From NCBI GenBank assembly GCA_015999765.1, contig JAECQR010000001.1:248001-312000 (forward strand): a stretch of 64,000 bases of DNA. Direction: 5' to 3'. The notes under the pieces are model-generated. The model saw nothing but the letters and a program-made list of their open reading frames with translations. It did not search any database and had not been told where the DNA came from. Numbering within the stretch: the first letter of the stretch is position 1; the number at the start of each line of letters is the position of its first letter. The translations under genes were made by a program, and so were the position numbers. The stretch is from Flavobacteriia bacterium (GTDB taxonomy: Bacteria > Bacteroidota > Bacteroidia > Flavobacteriales > Weeksellaceae). Positions 17,289 to 26,000 of the stretch are shown piece after piece.

Positions 17289-17413
17289 TAAAACCTTAAA
17301 ACTTCAGCATCAATTGTTTATTACTTTTTGTCTTATTTTAGTTTTTCGATTGCTAAAGATTAGCCATATTTACTTAAAAATTATTTTGGTCACAGTTTTG
17401 ACGAAAGAGAAGA

Positions 17414-18184
17414 ATGCTAAAAGAATCCCTCAATTACAAGGCGGTAATTTACGCAGCCACAATGGTTTCGGCAATGTGGCTGGGATTTTTCCTGCAATAT
17501 CTTGGCTTTTTTGATGGATGCAGCGGAGCCATTGTCCCGCTGAATCCCGACGGGTTGAAGGGTATTTTCTTCTCCCCTTTCCTGCACGGCAATCTCGAAC
17601 ATATTTTCGGGAATTCTGTTCCCATTTTCGTTCTCATCTTTCTGCTTTTTCAGTTTTATCCGTTCATTGCGAAAAAAGTCTTTTTTCTTGGCTGGTTGGT
17701 ATCCGCATTTTTGGTTTGGCTGCTGCCTCCCATTGATATAATTACCGGCGAATTCAATTACGTGTGCATCATAGGCGCCAGCGGGATCGTATATGTACTT
17801 GCTTTCTTTCTCTTTTTCAGCGGCGTTTTTCGGTGGAATATGAAACTGCTTACCGTGTCCCTTATTGTCGCTTTATACTATGGAAGTTTAGTTTGGGGCG
17901 TAATGCCAGAGGAATTATTCTCAAAACTGGAAGAGCCCAGCAGAATTTCCTGGCAGTCGCACCTTTCCGGAGCGGTGGTAGGTATAATCATGGCGTTTGT
18001 TTTCAGGAAAACCGGCGAAAAGAACAAGCGTTTTATCTGGCAGTTCCCGAACTACTATAGCGAGAAAGATGATAAACTTTGGCAGGAATACAAAGAAAAC
18101 CATCCGGATGATTTTCAGGAGCTGCCTTATCTTAAAAAAGAAGATCCCTGGGATCATCTAGACAAAATCCGTAAAAATGAATAA
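17414..18184 (+). CDS. Rhomboid family intramembrane serine protease
   Basis: A 256-residue multi-pass membrane protein that cleaves substrates within the membrane. The catalytic serine is Ser123 in GASGIVY and the general base is His183 in SWQSHLSGAVVG. The HxN stretch HGNLEHIFGN (58-67) gives the oxyanion-side residues. A charged, aromatic cytoplasmic tail follows residue 200. It lies 28 bases upstream of dprA on the same strand. The substrate is unknown. Confidence 0.9.
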   Translation: MLKESLNYKAVIYAATMVSAMWLGFFLQYLGFFDGCSGAIVPLNPDGLKGIFFSPFLHGNLEHIFGNSVPIFVLIFLLFQFYPFIAKKVFFLGWLVSAFLVWLLPPIDIITGEFNYVCIIGASGIVYVLAFFLFFSGVFRWNMKLLTVSLIVALYYGSLVWGVMPEELFSKLEEPSRISWQSHLSGAVVGIIMAFVFRKTGEKNKRFIWQFPNYYSEKDDKLWQEYKENHPDDFQELPYLKKEDPWDHLDKIRKNE

Positions 18185-18212
18185 TTTTTAATAATTTTGA
18201 GAAAAATCGCCC

Positions 18213-19322
18213 ATGTTCTCCGAAGAAACTCTCTATTCTGTTGCGCTTCGACACTGCCCGCTGATTGGCGACATGGTCTTCAGAAAACTGGTGAGCGAAG
18301 TAGGCTCTGCAAAGGAAGTTTGGGAATTATCGAAATCCGGGCTCAACAACATTTACGGCATCGGCAGAAAAATTTCCCTGGAAATTGGGAATGAGGATCA
18401 TTTAAAATTCGCTGAAAATGAACTCAAGTTCTGCGAAAAAAATAACATTCAAATCAACCTTCGGCATCTTGGAAACCTTCCCCATCAACTTAATGAATGC
18501 GAAGATGCACCAGCAATTCTTTACCAGAAAGGCTCCTACAACACCGCTCTCAAGCCGGTAAGCATGGTGGGAACGCGCAACATCACTTCTTACGGAAAAA
18601 ACTTTGTGCAGGATTTTCTGAATGAAGTGAAGGACAGAAAAATAATCACCATCAGCGGTCTTGCTTTAGGAGTAGATACTGAAATTCATGAAGTTTCAAT
18701 CCAGAAAAATATTCCCACCGTTGCCATTTTGGCTCATGGATTCCACACGCTTTATCCAAGTAAGAACAGAAAACTTTCGGAAAGAATACTAGAAGACAAC
18801 GGCGTTCTTTTTACTGAATTCAATTCCAGCCAAAAACCCGACCGCGAAAATTTTATCCAGAGAAACCGCGTTATCGCAGGTTTATCTCCCGCAACTATCG
18901 TGGTGGAAACTGCTTTCGGAGGTGGATCAATGAGTACAGCGACTTTTGCCAACAATTACAACCGGGAAGTATTCGCACTGCCCGGAAAGATTACAGATAA
19001 ATACAGCCAGGGCTGCAATCACCTTATTTTTCAGAATAAGGCAGCAGCGATTTCTACGGTTTCGTCTCTCGTAGAGCAATTGGGGTTTTCTAATAATATC
19101 GAAAAAACAGGCGAACTGTTTCCGAGTTCAGAAATAAAGATTCAACTTCCTGAATTTCAGCAAACGCTTTTGCAATCGTTGGATAAAAATATTCCGCTTT
19201 CCCTTGATGAAATATCGGTGAAACTTCAGATCCCGTCTTATAAAATATTACCCGATTTACTTCAGCTTGAAATTTTAGGATACATCAAAGCACTTTCGGG
19301 AAGACAATATCTTGCCATTTAG
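18213..19322 (+). CDS. dprA: DNA-processing protein DprA
   Basis: Loads RecA onto incoming single-stranded DNA during transformation. The 369-residue chain has an N-terminal helical (HhH/SAM-like) domain with the NIYGIGRKIS turn. A Rossmann core follows, with MVGTRNITSYG, ISGLALGVDTEIH and FIQRNRVIAGLSPATIVVE. A winged-helix C-terminal domain (about 300-365) ends the protein. It is probably in one unit with the rhomboid gene. Confidence 0.94.
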   Translation: MFSEETLYSVALRHCPLIGDMVFRKLVSEVGSAKEVWELSKSGLNNIYGIGRKISLEIGNEDHLKFAENELKFCEKNNIQINLRHLGNLPHQLNECEDAPAILYQKGSYNTALKPVSMVGTRNITSYGKNFVQDFLNEVKDRKIITISGLALGVDTEIHEVSIQKNIPTVAILAHGFHTLYPSKNRKLSERILEDNGVLFTEFNSSQKPDRENFIQRNRVIAGLSPATIVVETAFGGGSMSTATFANNYNREVFALPGKITDKYSQGCNHLIFQNKAAAISTVSSLVEQLGFSNNIEKTGELFPSSEIKIQLPEFQQTLLQSLDKNIPLSLDEISVKLQIPSYKILPDLLQLEILGYIKALSGRQYLAI

Positions 19323-19452
19323 CATTCAAGTGTTTTTAAAAATTTATTAATCTTCTGTTAACATTCAATAATTGATATTATAAGTGTTAAAATTATGAAT
19401 TTAATAAAAATAAACTCTAATATCATTAATATTTTAGTAATTATTAAAATTT

Positions 19453-19486
19453 TTGTTGCAAGTTTTGAAAAAAAAATTAAATTTGT
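19453..19486 (+). promoter_or_regulatory. Putative promoter of gdhA
   Basis: TTTG at 19453-19456 and TAAATTTG at 19479-19486 are spaced 22 bases, within a 185-base AT-rich gap. The ATG is 21 bases downstream of the -7 box. Confidence 0.6.
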
Positions 19487-19507
19487 TGACAATATTAATC
19501 AACCCTT

Positions 19508-20866
19508 ATGGAGAATTATAACGTAGACCAGAAAATTCAGGAATTCATGGCCAGAATTGAAGCTAAAAATCCGAATGAACCGGAATTTCTTCAGGCCGTA
19601 AAAGAAGTTGCAGTTACTGTAATTCCTTTCATTTCAACAAGAAAGCAATACACCGGAAAAAAACTTCTGGAAAGAATGGCCGAGCCGGAGCGAACAATAA
19701 TTTTCCGCGTGCCGTGGGTTGATGACAAAGGCGAAATTCAGGTAAACCGCGGTTTCAGAATTCAGATGAACTCTGCAATTGGGCCATACAAAGGCGGAAT
19801 CCGTTTTCATCCTACCGTAAATTTATCCGTTCTTAAATTTTTGGCTTTCGAACAGACTTTCAAAAACTCTTTAACAACATTGCCAATGGGTGGTGGAAAA
19901 GGAGGTGCAGATTTCGATCCACAGGGAAAATCTGATATGGAAATCATGCGTTTCTGCCAGGCTTTCATGACGGAAATGTGCAAACACATTGGTCCTGAAA
20001 CTGACGTTCCTGCTGGAGACATTGGTGTTGGAGCAAGAGAAATCGGATATTTATTCGGTCAGTATAAAAAAATAAGAAACGAATTTACAGGAGTTCTAAC
20101 CGGGAAAGGTTTGGCTTACGGTGGTTCATTAATCCGCCCGGAAGCAACAGGTTACGGTGTGGTATATTTTGCTGAGCAGATGCTTAAAACCATTGGTCAG
20201 GATTTCAAAGGAAAAACAGTTTGTGTTTCAGGTTTCGGAAACGTAGCCTGGGGTGTGGTTAAAAAAGTAACTGAATTAGGCGGAAAAGTGCTTACAATTT
20301 CCGGTCCTGATGGATATATCTATGATAAAGACGGTATTTCCGGAGAAAAAATTGAATATTTACTTGAACTTCGTGCATCCGGCAATAACAGAGCCGAAGA
20401 TTATGCGAAGAAATTCCCGACTGCAGAATTCCATGCGGGAAAACGTCCATGGGAAGTAAAATGTGATGTTGCAATTCCTGCAGCAACACAGAACGAACTT
20501 AATTTGGAAGATGCAAAAAACCTGGTAGCAAACGGAGTAATCTGCGTTACCGAAGCTGCAAATATGCCTTCAACTTTAGATGCGATTAATTATTTCCTAG
20601 AAAAGAAAGTTCTCTTCTCTCCTGGGAAAGCTTCCAATGCTGGTGGTGTTGCAACTTCCGGTTTAGAAATGACCCAGAACTCCATCCGCCTAAACTGGTC
20701 TTCAGAAGAAGTTGACGCGAGACTGAAGGAAATTATGATCGGAATTCACAAGGCTTGTAGAGATTACGGTAAAGAAGAAGACGGCTATGTAAACTACGTG
20801 AAAGGTGCGAACATCGCAGGTTTCGTAAAAGTAGCTGAGGCCATGCTTGCGCAAGGTGTAGTATAA
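19508..20866 (+). CDS. gdhA: NADP-type glutamate dehydrogenase
   Basis: Converts 2-oxoglutarate and ammonium to glutamate. The 452-residue length and the segment PMGGGKGGADFDPQGKSD with catalytic Lys131 match the hexameric small GDH family. Asp171 in DVPAGDIGVG is the second catalytic residue. The Rossmann motif is VSGFGNVAWG. NADP preference is assumed from the biosynthetic subfamily. Together with glnA at 33 kb it gives the two ammonia-assimilating enzymes in this window. A strong terminator follows. Confidence 0.95.
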   Translation: MENYNVDQKIQEFMARIEAKNPNEPEFLQAVKEVAVTVIPFISTRKQYTGKKLLERMAEPERTIIFRVPWVDDKGEIQVNRGFRIQMNSAIGPYKGGIRFHPTVNLSVLKFLAFEQTFKNSLTTLPMGGGKGGADFDPQGKSDMEIMRFCQAFMTEMCKHIGPETDVPAGDIGVGAREIGYLFGQYKKIRNEFTGVLTGKGLAYGGSLIRPEATGYGVVYFAEQMLKTIGQDFKGKTVCVSGFGNVAWGVVKKVTELGGKVLTISGPDGYIYDKDGISGEKIEYLLELRASGNNRAEDYAKKFPTAEFHAGKRPWEVKCDVAIPAATQNELNLEDAKNLVANGVICVTEAANMPSTLDAINYFLEKKVLFSPGKASNAGGVATSGLEMTQNSIRLNWSSEEVDARLKEIMIGIHKACRDYGKEEDGYVNYVKGANIAGFVKVAEAMLAQGVV

Positions 20867-20870
20867 AATT

Positions 20871-20896
20871 AAAGCCGGATTGCCTCCGGCTTTTTT
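20871..20896 (+). terminator. Terminator of gdhA
   Basis: A perfect 9-bp stem AAAGCCGGA/TCCGGCTTT with a short loop is followed by a T tract, beginning 5 bases after the stop. Confidence 0.92.
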
Positions 20897-20948
20897 CATT
20901 AAATCCTGTCCCGGGAAAATGGGTAAAAAGTAAAATGAAAGGATAAAG

Positions 20949-20977
20949 AGCATTGAGTTTTCAATGCTTTTTATTTT
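20949..20977 (+). terminator. Second terminator-like hairpin after gdhA
   Basis: A perfect 8-bp stem AGCATTGA/TCAATGCT with a GTTT loop is followed by a T-rich run. It could be a back-up terminator. Confidence 0.65.
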
Positions 20978-21073
20978 GGTGCAAACTGAACTGCAATTTC
21001 ATTTTTGAATCTTTCTATGACGCTGCAGATTCTGTATTCCGAAAAGTATTATTTTTACTTAAACATTTAAGCC

Positions 21074-21685
21074 ATGTCTACTACGGATCCGCGAATCGAT
21101 GCTTACATTGAAAACGTACAGCCATTTGCAAAACCCATTCTTACTTATCTCCGCGAAATCATTCACGAAACCTGTCCCGATGCTGAGGAAGGCTGGAAAT
21201 GGAGTTTCCCGCATTTCATGTATAAAGGGAAAATTCTCTGTGCCTTCACCGCATTTAAACAGCACTGTGGATTCGGTTTCTGGCTCGAAAAGGAAATGAA
21301 AACCATCACGGAACTCAGCAAAGATGCCGAAAGAACCGGCATGTTTACTTTAGGAAAAATCAGAAGCATTGAGGACCTGCCATCGAAAGCCCTGTTGAAG
21401 GCTGCGATAAAAGAAGCCATGGATCTTACCGACATGGGCGTTACGCTGAAGAAAGCAGCTCCCGAAAAGAAAGAAACCGAAGTTCCGGCCTATTTTTCTG
21501 AGGCGCTTAATCAAAATGTAGAAGCTAAAAAAGTCTTCGAAAACGGATCATCTTCCTTCAGGAAAGAATACATCATGTGGATTACCGAAGCAAAAACCGA
21601 AGCTACCAGAAACAAAAGGATGGCAGAGGCGCTGGAGTGGCTTTCCGAAGGAAAAGGACGCAACTGGAAATATGAAAAACGCTAA
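21074..21685 (+). CDS. YdeI/OmdA-family protein with N-terminal DUF1801-like domain
   Basis: A 203-residue cytoplasmic protein. Residues 1-110 look like a DUF1801 domain (EEGWKWSFPHFMYKGKILC, then GFGFWLEKEM). Residues 125-203 look like the YdeI/OmpD-associated domain, with VPAYFSEALNQNVEAKKVFE and ITEAKTEATRNKRMAEALEWL. The biochemical role is not known. It ends 6 bases from the convergent dnaE2-like gene with no terminator between. Confidence 0.82.
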   Translation: MSTTDPRIDAYIENVQPFAKPILTYLREIIHETCPDAEEGWKWSFPHFMYKGKILCAFTAFKQHCGFGFWLEKEMKTITELSKDAERTGMFTLGKIRSIEDLPSKALLKAAIKEAMDLTDMGVTLKKAAPEKKETEVPAYFSEALNQNVEAKKVFENGSSSFRKEYIMWITEAKTEATRNKRMAEALEWLSEGKGRNWKYEKR

Positions 21686-21691
21686 GGATTT

Positions 21692-24600
21692 TTAGGTGCT
21701 AAGTTTATGTCGCGGTAAACCGATCTCGTGCTCCTGAGGATAAGGTTTCCGGAACGTCATGCTTACATCTTCTTTTAGCTGCCGGTGAATATCATATTGT
21801 TTCTCTTTGTGATAAGCATAGCGCGGATCCGGAATCATGGGCATTTTAGCCATTTTGAGAATGGTGATGGTCGGAAAATGATAATCTACCTCAACCGTTC
21901 CCAACAGCAGATAACATCCACCACCCATAAAATCGTACTGTTTCAGAGAATCCGGAAAATGAGCCGTGTCGAAATAATCGCCGTTCACGTCGATCCAGGT
22001 GCCGAAATACATGGTTCCCTTTTTGGTCGGCACGTGTTTCCGGGAAATTAGATACGCCAACATTTTCACCTGTTTTTTATGATTTTTCAGCAGGTCTTTC
22101 ACAAAAACCGAACCGCGGCATCTGGTTTCGAGCAGCTCAAACGGCGTGGAGGAAACCGGAAATCCCAGGATTTCAATCTCATCAAAAGCATCCTCAAAAA
22201 AATCCCTTTTCAGTTCCGGAAGTTGGTATTCCTGAACAGATTCATCAAACAGCATTTTACCTCTGTTTTCGGGCTTGAAATTAATGAGCAGCAATCTTGC
22301 TTCAATCAGAAGTTCATTTTTCTGTTTGCCTGTAAACCGAAAGGCACCGATAAATATCAGAATCTGCACACCTTCAATCCCAATCGGAATACGCTGGATA
22401 AAATCTTCCAGTGACTGATAATATCCGTTTCTCTCCCGTTCTTCGGAGATAAGCTGCGCAGTTTTGGTATCAAGTGACTGAAGATGCATAAATCCCAGAA
22501 AGATATTTTTTCCTTTCAGGGAAGTCTGAAATTCGCTGGTATTAACGCACGGATTCTGAATGATTGCGCCGGACATTTTCGCTTCGTGAACATAAACTTC
22601 TGTCCGGTAAAAACCGCCCTGATTATTAATGACCGAAACCATGAATTCCAGCGGATAATAAACCTTTAAATATAAACTCTGGTAACTTTCTACCGCATAA
22701 GAAGCCGAATGCGCTTTACAGAAAGAATATCCGGCAAAAGACTGAATCTGCCTGAAAGCCTCAGTGGTCATCTGCTCCGAATGTCCCTGTTCTTTGCACG
22801 ACTCGAAAAAGTTATTTTTCACTTCATTCAGTTTCTGGATCGATCTTTCCTTTCCGCTCATCGCACGTCTCAGGATGTCACCATCAGCATGGCTGAGTCC
22901 GCCAAAATACTGAGCAATTTTAATCACATCTTCCTGGTAAACCATGATTCCGTAGGTTTCTTTCAGATTTTCTTCAAATATAGGATGAAAATATTCAAAC
23001 TGATCGGGATTGTTGTGACGGAAAATATATTCCTTCATCATTCCGCTCTGCGCCACCCCGGGTCTGATGATGGAAGACGCAGCCACCAAAGTTCTGTAAT
23101 CCCCACATTTTAACCTTCTTAAAAGTCCGCGCATTGCCGGGCTTTCTATATAAAAACATCCTATTGTTTTGCCTATTGCCAGATATTCATTACACAACGC
23201 TTCATCTTTAGAAATAGAAGTATCCCGGATATCAACTTCAATTCCTCGGTTTTTTTTAATGAGTTCCACCGTGTCGCTGATGGTTCCCAAACCGCGCTGG
23301 GAAAGAATGTCAAATTTTTCAAGACCGATGTCTTCAGCTACATTCATATCAAACTGAACGATAGGAAATCCTTTTGGAGGCATTTCGAGGGCAGAATAAT
23401 TCGTAATAGGCTCTTCGGAAATCAGAATTCCGCAGGCATGCATACTTCTCTGGTTGGGGAATTTTTCCATCAATTTGCCATATTCGTGAACGAGTTTTAC
23501 GACTTTGTTGCCACCATGAGTTTCCATGGATTTTGTCGCAAGATCATCAAGTTCTTCTTTGGGAAGCCCGAACGCTTTTCCCACTTCCCTGAATATCGAA
23601 CGGTATTTGAATTCGACATTGGTTCCGCAAAACGCAACGTGATCTTTTCCGTACTTATTAAAAATATATTCGAGGATGGTATCTCTGTTTTGCCAACTCC
23701 AGTCGATATCGAAATCCGGCGGCGAAGTCCGGTTGAGATTCAGGAAACGTTCAAAATAAAGATCCAGTTCTATCGGGCAGATATCGGTGATCCCCAAACA
23801 GTAACTTACAATAGAATTGGCTCCGCTCCCACGCCCCACATGCATAAAACCCATGCTGTTGCTGTATTGAACGATATCCCAAGTGATGAGAAAGTAGGCG
23901 GAAAACTTAAGGTCACCAATTACTTTAAGTTCCTTTTCAACTCTTTTTTTTGCGGCTTCGTTGTCTCCATATCTTTTCTGCAAACCTTCATAAGCCAGTC
24001 TTCTCAAAAGCTGCATATCTTCTTCCTGAGAACCGGTAAAATATTTTTTGTTTTTGTTTTCTGTGCTTCGAGGTTCCTTGTAGGTAAATTCAAAGCTGCA
24101 TTCGGAGAGAATTTTCTTTGTATTTCTGATGATTTCAGGATATCGATCGAATGATTGGAATATACTTGTTTCAGATTTCAGATATTCTGATTTGCTGCAA
24201 ATATCTTCGTCAGAAAGTTTGGAAAGCAAAGTATTGTTTTCAATTGCCCTTAAAACCCGATGTAAATGATATTCTTTGTTGGTACTGAACGTTACCGGAT
24301 GTAAAATCACCATTTTGCCGGTTTTGCTCATAAACTCCGAACGGATCATTAAGTTTAATTCATCCTCACGCAGACCGATAAATTCATGCTCCTGAAGTGT
24401 TTCCGGAATGTTAGTAATCGGATAAATCACAAAAACCCGTTCGAACGAAGGTGCTTTTTCCGTGAGTTCATGGCCATCACAATTATGTGCGGTCAGCATG
24501 CGGTTGATTTCTCCTATCCCGCTGAACTCTTTTGCCACAGCAATGTATAACAGTTTTTTTTCTTTTCTTACTTCAACACCTGCAATTGGTTTGATGCGGT

Positions 24601-24760
24601 ATTTTTCGCACCTTTTTTTAAATTCATAAATTCCGGTAACGGTATTAATATCCGTTAAAACTAATTCTTTAGTTCCTGATTCATGAGCCTGCTCTACGAG
24701 CGCCTCAATGGAGAGTGTGCCGTAGCGTAAACTGTGATATGAATGACAATTAAGAAACAT
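21692..24760 (-). CDS. dnaE2: DnaE2-like error-prone DNA polymerase III alpha subunit
   Basis: A 1022-residue C-family polymerase, shorter than a replicative DnaE (about 1160). The N-terminal PHP domain (1-90) has an altered metal motif, CHSYHSLRYG and LTDINT. The polymerase core has GRGSGANS (309-316) and the acidic motif PDFDIDW (348-354, Asp349/351/353). FCKAHSASYA and an HhH/OB-type C-terminal part follow. Its ATG overlaps the dinB stop by one base, so it is translationally coupled to a Y-family polymerase, as in imuB-dnaE2 mutagenesis cassettes. The main replicative dnaE is expected elsewhere. The symbol reflects this context and is less certain than the family. Confidence 0.85.
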   Translation of the reverse strand: MFLNCHSYHSLRYGTLSIEALVEQAHESGTKELVLTDINTVTGIYEFKKRCEKYRIKPIAGVEVRKEKKLLYIAVAKEFSGIGEINRMLTAHNCDGHELTEKAPSFERVFVIYPITNIPETLQEHEFIGLREDELNLMIRSEFMSKTGKMVILHPVTFSTNKEYHLHRVLRAIENNTLLSKLSDEDICSKSEYLKSETSIFQSFDRYPEIIRNTKKILSECSFEFTYKEPRSTENKNKKYFTGSQEEDMQLLRRLAYEGLQKRYGDNEAAKKRVEKELKVIGDLKFSAYFLITWDIVQYSNSMGFMHVGRGSGANSIVSYCLGITDICPIELDLYFERFLNLNRTSPPDFDIDWSWQNRDTILEYIFNKYGKDHVAFCGTNVEFKYRSIFREVGKAFGLPKEELDDLATKSMETHGGNKVVKLVHEYGKLMEKFPNQRSMHACGILISEEPITNYSALEMPPKGFPIVQFDMNVAEDIGLEKFDILSQRGLGTISDTVELIKKNRGIEVDIRDTSISKDEALCNEYLAIGKTIGCFYIESPAMRGLLRRLKCGDYRTLVAASSIIRPGVAQSGMMKEYIFRHNNPDQFEYFHPIFEENLKETYGIMVYQEDVIKIAQYFGGLSHADGDILRRAMSGKERSIQKLNEVKNNFFESCKEQGHSEQMTTEAFRQIQSFAGYSFCKAHSASYAVESYQSLYLKVYYPLEFMVSVINNQGGFYRTEVYVHEAKMSGAIIQNPCVNTSEFQTSLKGKNIFLGFMHLQSLDTKTAQLISEERERNGYYQSLEDFIQRIPIGIEGVQILIFIGAFRFTGKQKNELLIEARLLLINFKPENRGKMLFDESVQEYQLPELKRDFFEDAFDEIEILGFPVSSTPFELLETRCRGSVFVKDLLKNHKKQVKMLAYLISRKHVPTKKGTMYFGTWIDVNGDYFDTAHFPDSLKQYDFMGGGCYLLLGTVEVDYHFPTITILKMAKMPMIPDPRYAYHKEKQYDIHRQLKEDVSMTFRKPYPQEHEIGLPRHKLST

Positions 24761-25938
24761 TATTTAGACAAGTTTAGGGCATCTGCACGTACCTCAGAGA
24801 AATCAAATCCAGAAGCACGTTTTACGGCATCAGAGCCGAAGCGGTTTTTTAGACGGTCCATGGTTTGGTAAAGGTTCATCAGTTCTTCGGTATCTTCGAA
24901 AAGATTCATTTGGTGATTCCCATGAACTAAGCCGGTAAAACGTAAGCCAATCAATCGCAGGCGCATTCTTCGGGTGTAGATTTTGTTAAACAGATCCAAA
25001 GCAATCCGGGAAAGGGTATGATCTGCTGCAGTATAAGCCACTTTGCACTGTTTGGTCTCCGTATCGAAATTGGCGTAACGGATTTTGATGACCACAGTGG
25101 AAGTGAGCCATTTTTCTTTCCTAAGCTGGTAAGCGAGTTCTTCTGCCATTCCCGAAATCAGGCTTCTTATGGCAAACACATCCATGGTATCATTGGAAAA
25201 AGTATGTTCTTTTGAAATTGATTTTCTCTCCGAATAAGGAATGACAGGGTTTTCATCGATTCCGTTGGCTTTTTTCCAGAGCTCTGTTCCGTTCTTGCCG
25301 ATCATTTGCTGAAGGGCTAAAACCGGCATTTCTGAAAGGGTTTTGATGGTCCGGATCCCAACTCTGGAAAGCAGTTGAAAAGTGGCATCGCCGACCATTG
25401 GAATTTTCCGGATGGAAAGTGGATTAAGGAAAGGTTTAATCTGGGATTCTTTAATTTCAAGCTTACCGGAAGGCTTAGATTCTCCCGTTCCGATTTTGGA
25501 AACCGTTTTATTCACCGAAAGGGCAAAACTGATGGGTAATCCGGTTTCTTTGGTTACTTCGGCGGCAATTTCCTGGGTCCACTGGTAGCAGCCAAAAAAT
25601 TTATCCATACCGGTAAGATCCAGATAAAATTCATCAATACTTGCTTTTTCCATCACAGGGACACGCTGCTGGATGATTTCGGTGACGTCATGTGAGAGTT
25701 TCGAGAACAGTTCATAATCACCTTTCACCACTTTTGCATCGGGACAAAGTTTCAGCGCCATCCGGATTGGCATCGCCGACCGTACACCGAAATAACGGGC
25801 TTCATACGAACACGATGCCACTACACCACGCTCTCCACCTCCGATTATCAAGGGGATTCCGTTCAGATTACTGTTGTAAAGCCTTGCGCAGGAAACAAAA
25901 AACGCATCCAAATCCATATGTGCAATCGCATGATTCAT
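24760..25938 (-). CDS. dinB: Y-family translesion DNA polymerase (DinB/Pol IV-like)
   Basis: A 392-residue translesion polymerase. All three catalytic acids are present: Asp9 in HMDLDAFF, and Asp102 and Glu103 in SIDEFYLD. This makes it an active enzyme, unlike ImuB proteins that have lost them. The HhH segment is IPMVGDATFQLLSRVGI. A beta-clamp binding pentapeptide QMNLF lies at 343-347. It is the first gene of a two-gene unit with dnaE2 and starts back to back with the S24 repressor. The shared control region holds the repeated ATTTGTCCCAA site. Confidence 0.92.
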   Translation of the reverse strand: MNHAIAHMDLDAFFVSCARLYNSNLNGIPLIIGGGERGVVASCSYEARYFGVRSAMPIRMALKLCPDAKVVKGDYELFSKLSHDVTEIIQQRVPVMEKASIDEFYLDLTGMDKFFGCYQWTQEIAAEVTKETGLPISFALSVNKTVSKIGTGESKPSGKLEIKESQIKPFLNPLSIRKIPMVGDATFQLLSRVGIRTIKTLSEMPVLALQQMIGKNGTELWKKANGIDENPVIPYSERKSISKEHTFSNDTMDVFAIRSLISGMAEELAYQLRKEKWLTSTVVIKIRYANFDTETKQCKVAYTAADHTLSRIALDLFNKIYTRRMRLRLIGLRFTGLVHGNHQMNLFEDTEELMNLYQTMDRLKNRFGSDAVKRASGFDFSEVRADALNLSK

Positions 25939-25957
25939 GCTGCAAAATTATATACTA

Positions 25958-26000
25958 TTTGTCCCAAAAATGTTATATTTGCAGATACAATTTGTCCCAA
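25958..26000. promoter_or_regulatory. Divergent promoter with direct-repeat candidate operator
   Basis: TTTGTCCCAA occurs at 25958-25967 and again at 25991-26000, 33 bases apart start to start (about three helical turns), and the match extends one base further upstream as ATTTGTCCCAA. Between them a TATATTTG -7 element (25974-25981) reads towards the S24 gene. On the minus strand TAATTTTG (25943-25950) is the candidate -7 box for dinB. One repeat overlaps the space between the two promoters; the other touches the S24 start codon. This is the expected placement of an autoregulatory operator. Confidence 0.6.

Noticed and set aside
23438-24154. A 238-codon open frame on the plus strand opposite the dnaE2-like gene
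   Set aside because: It lies wholly antisense to a well-conserved polymerase, has Phe-rich low-complexity content typical of shadow frames, and shows no family motif.
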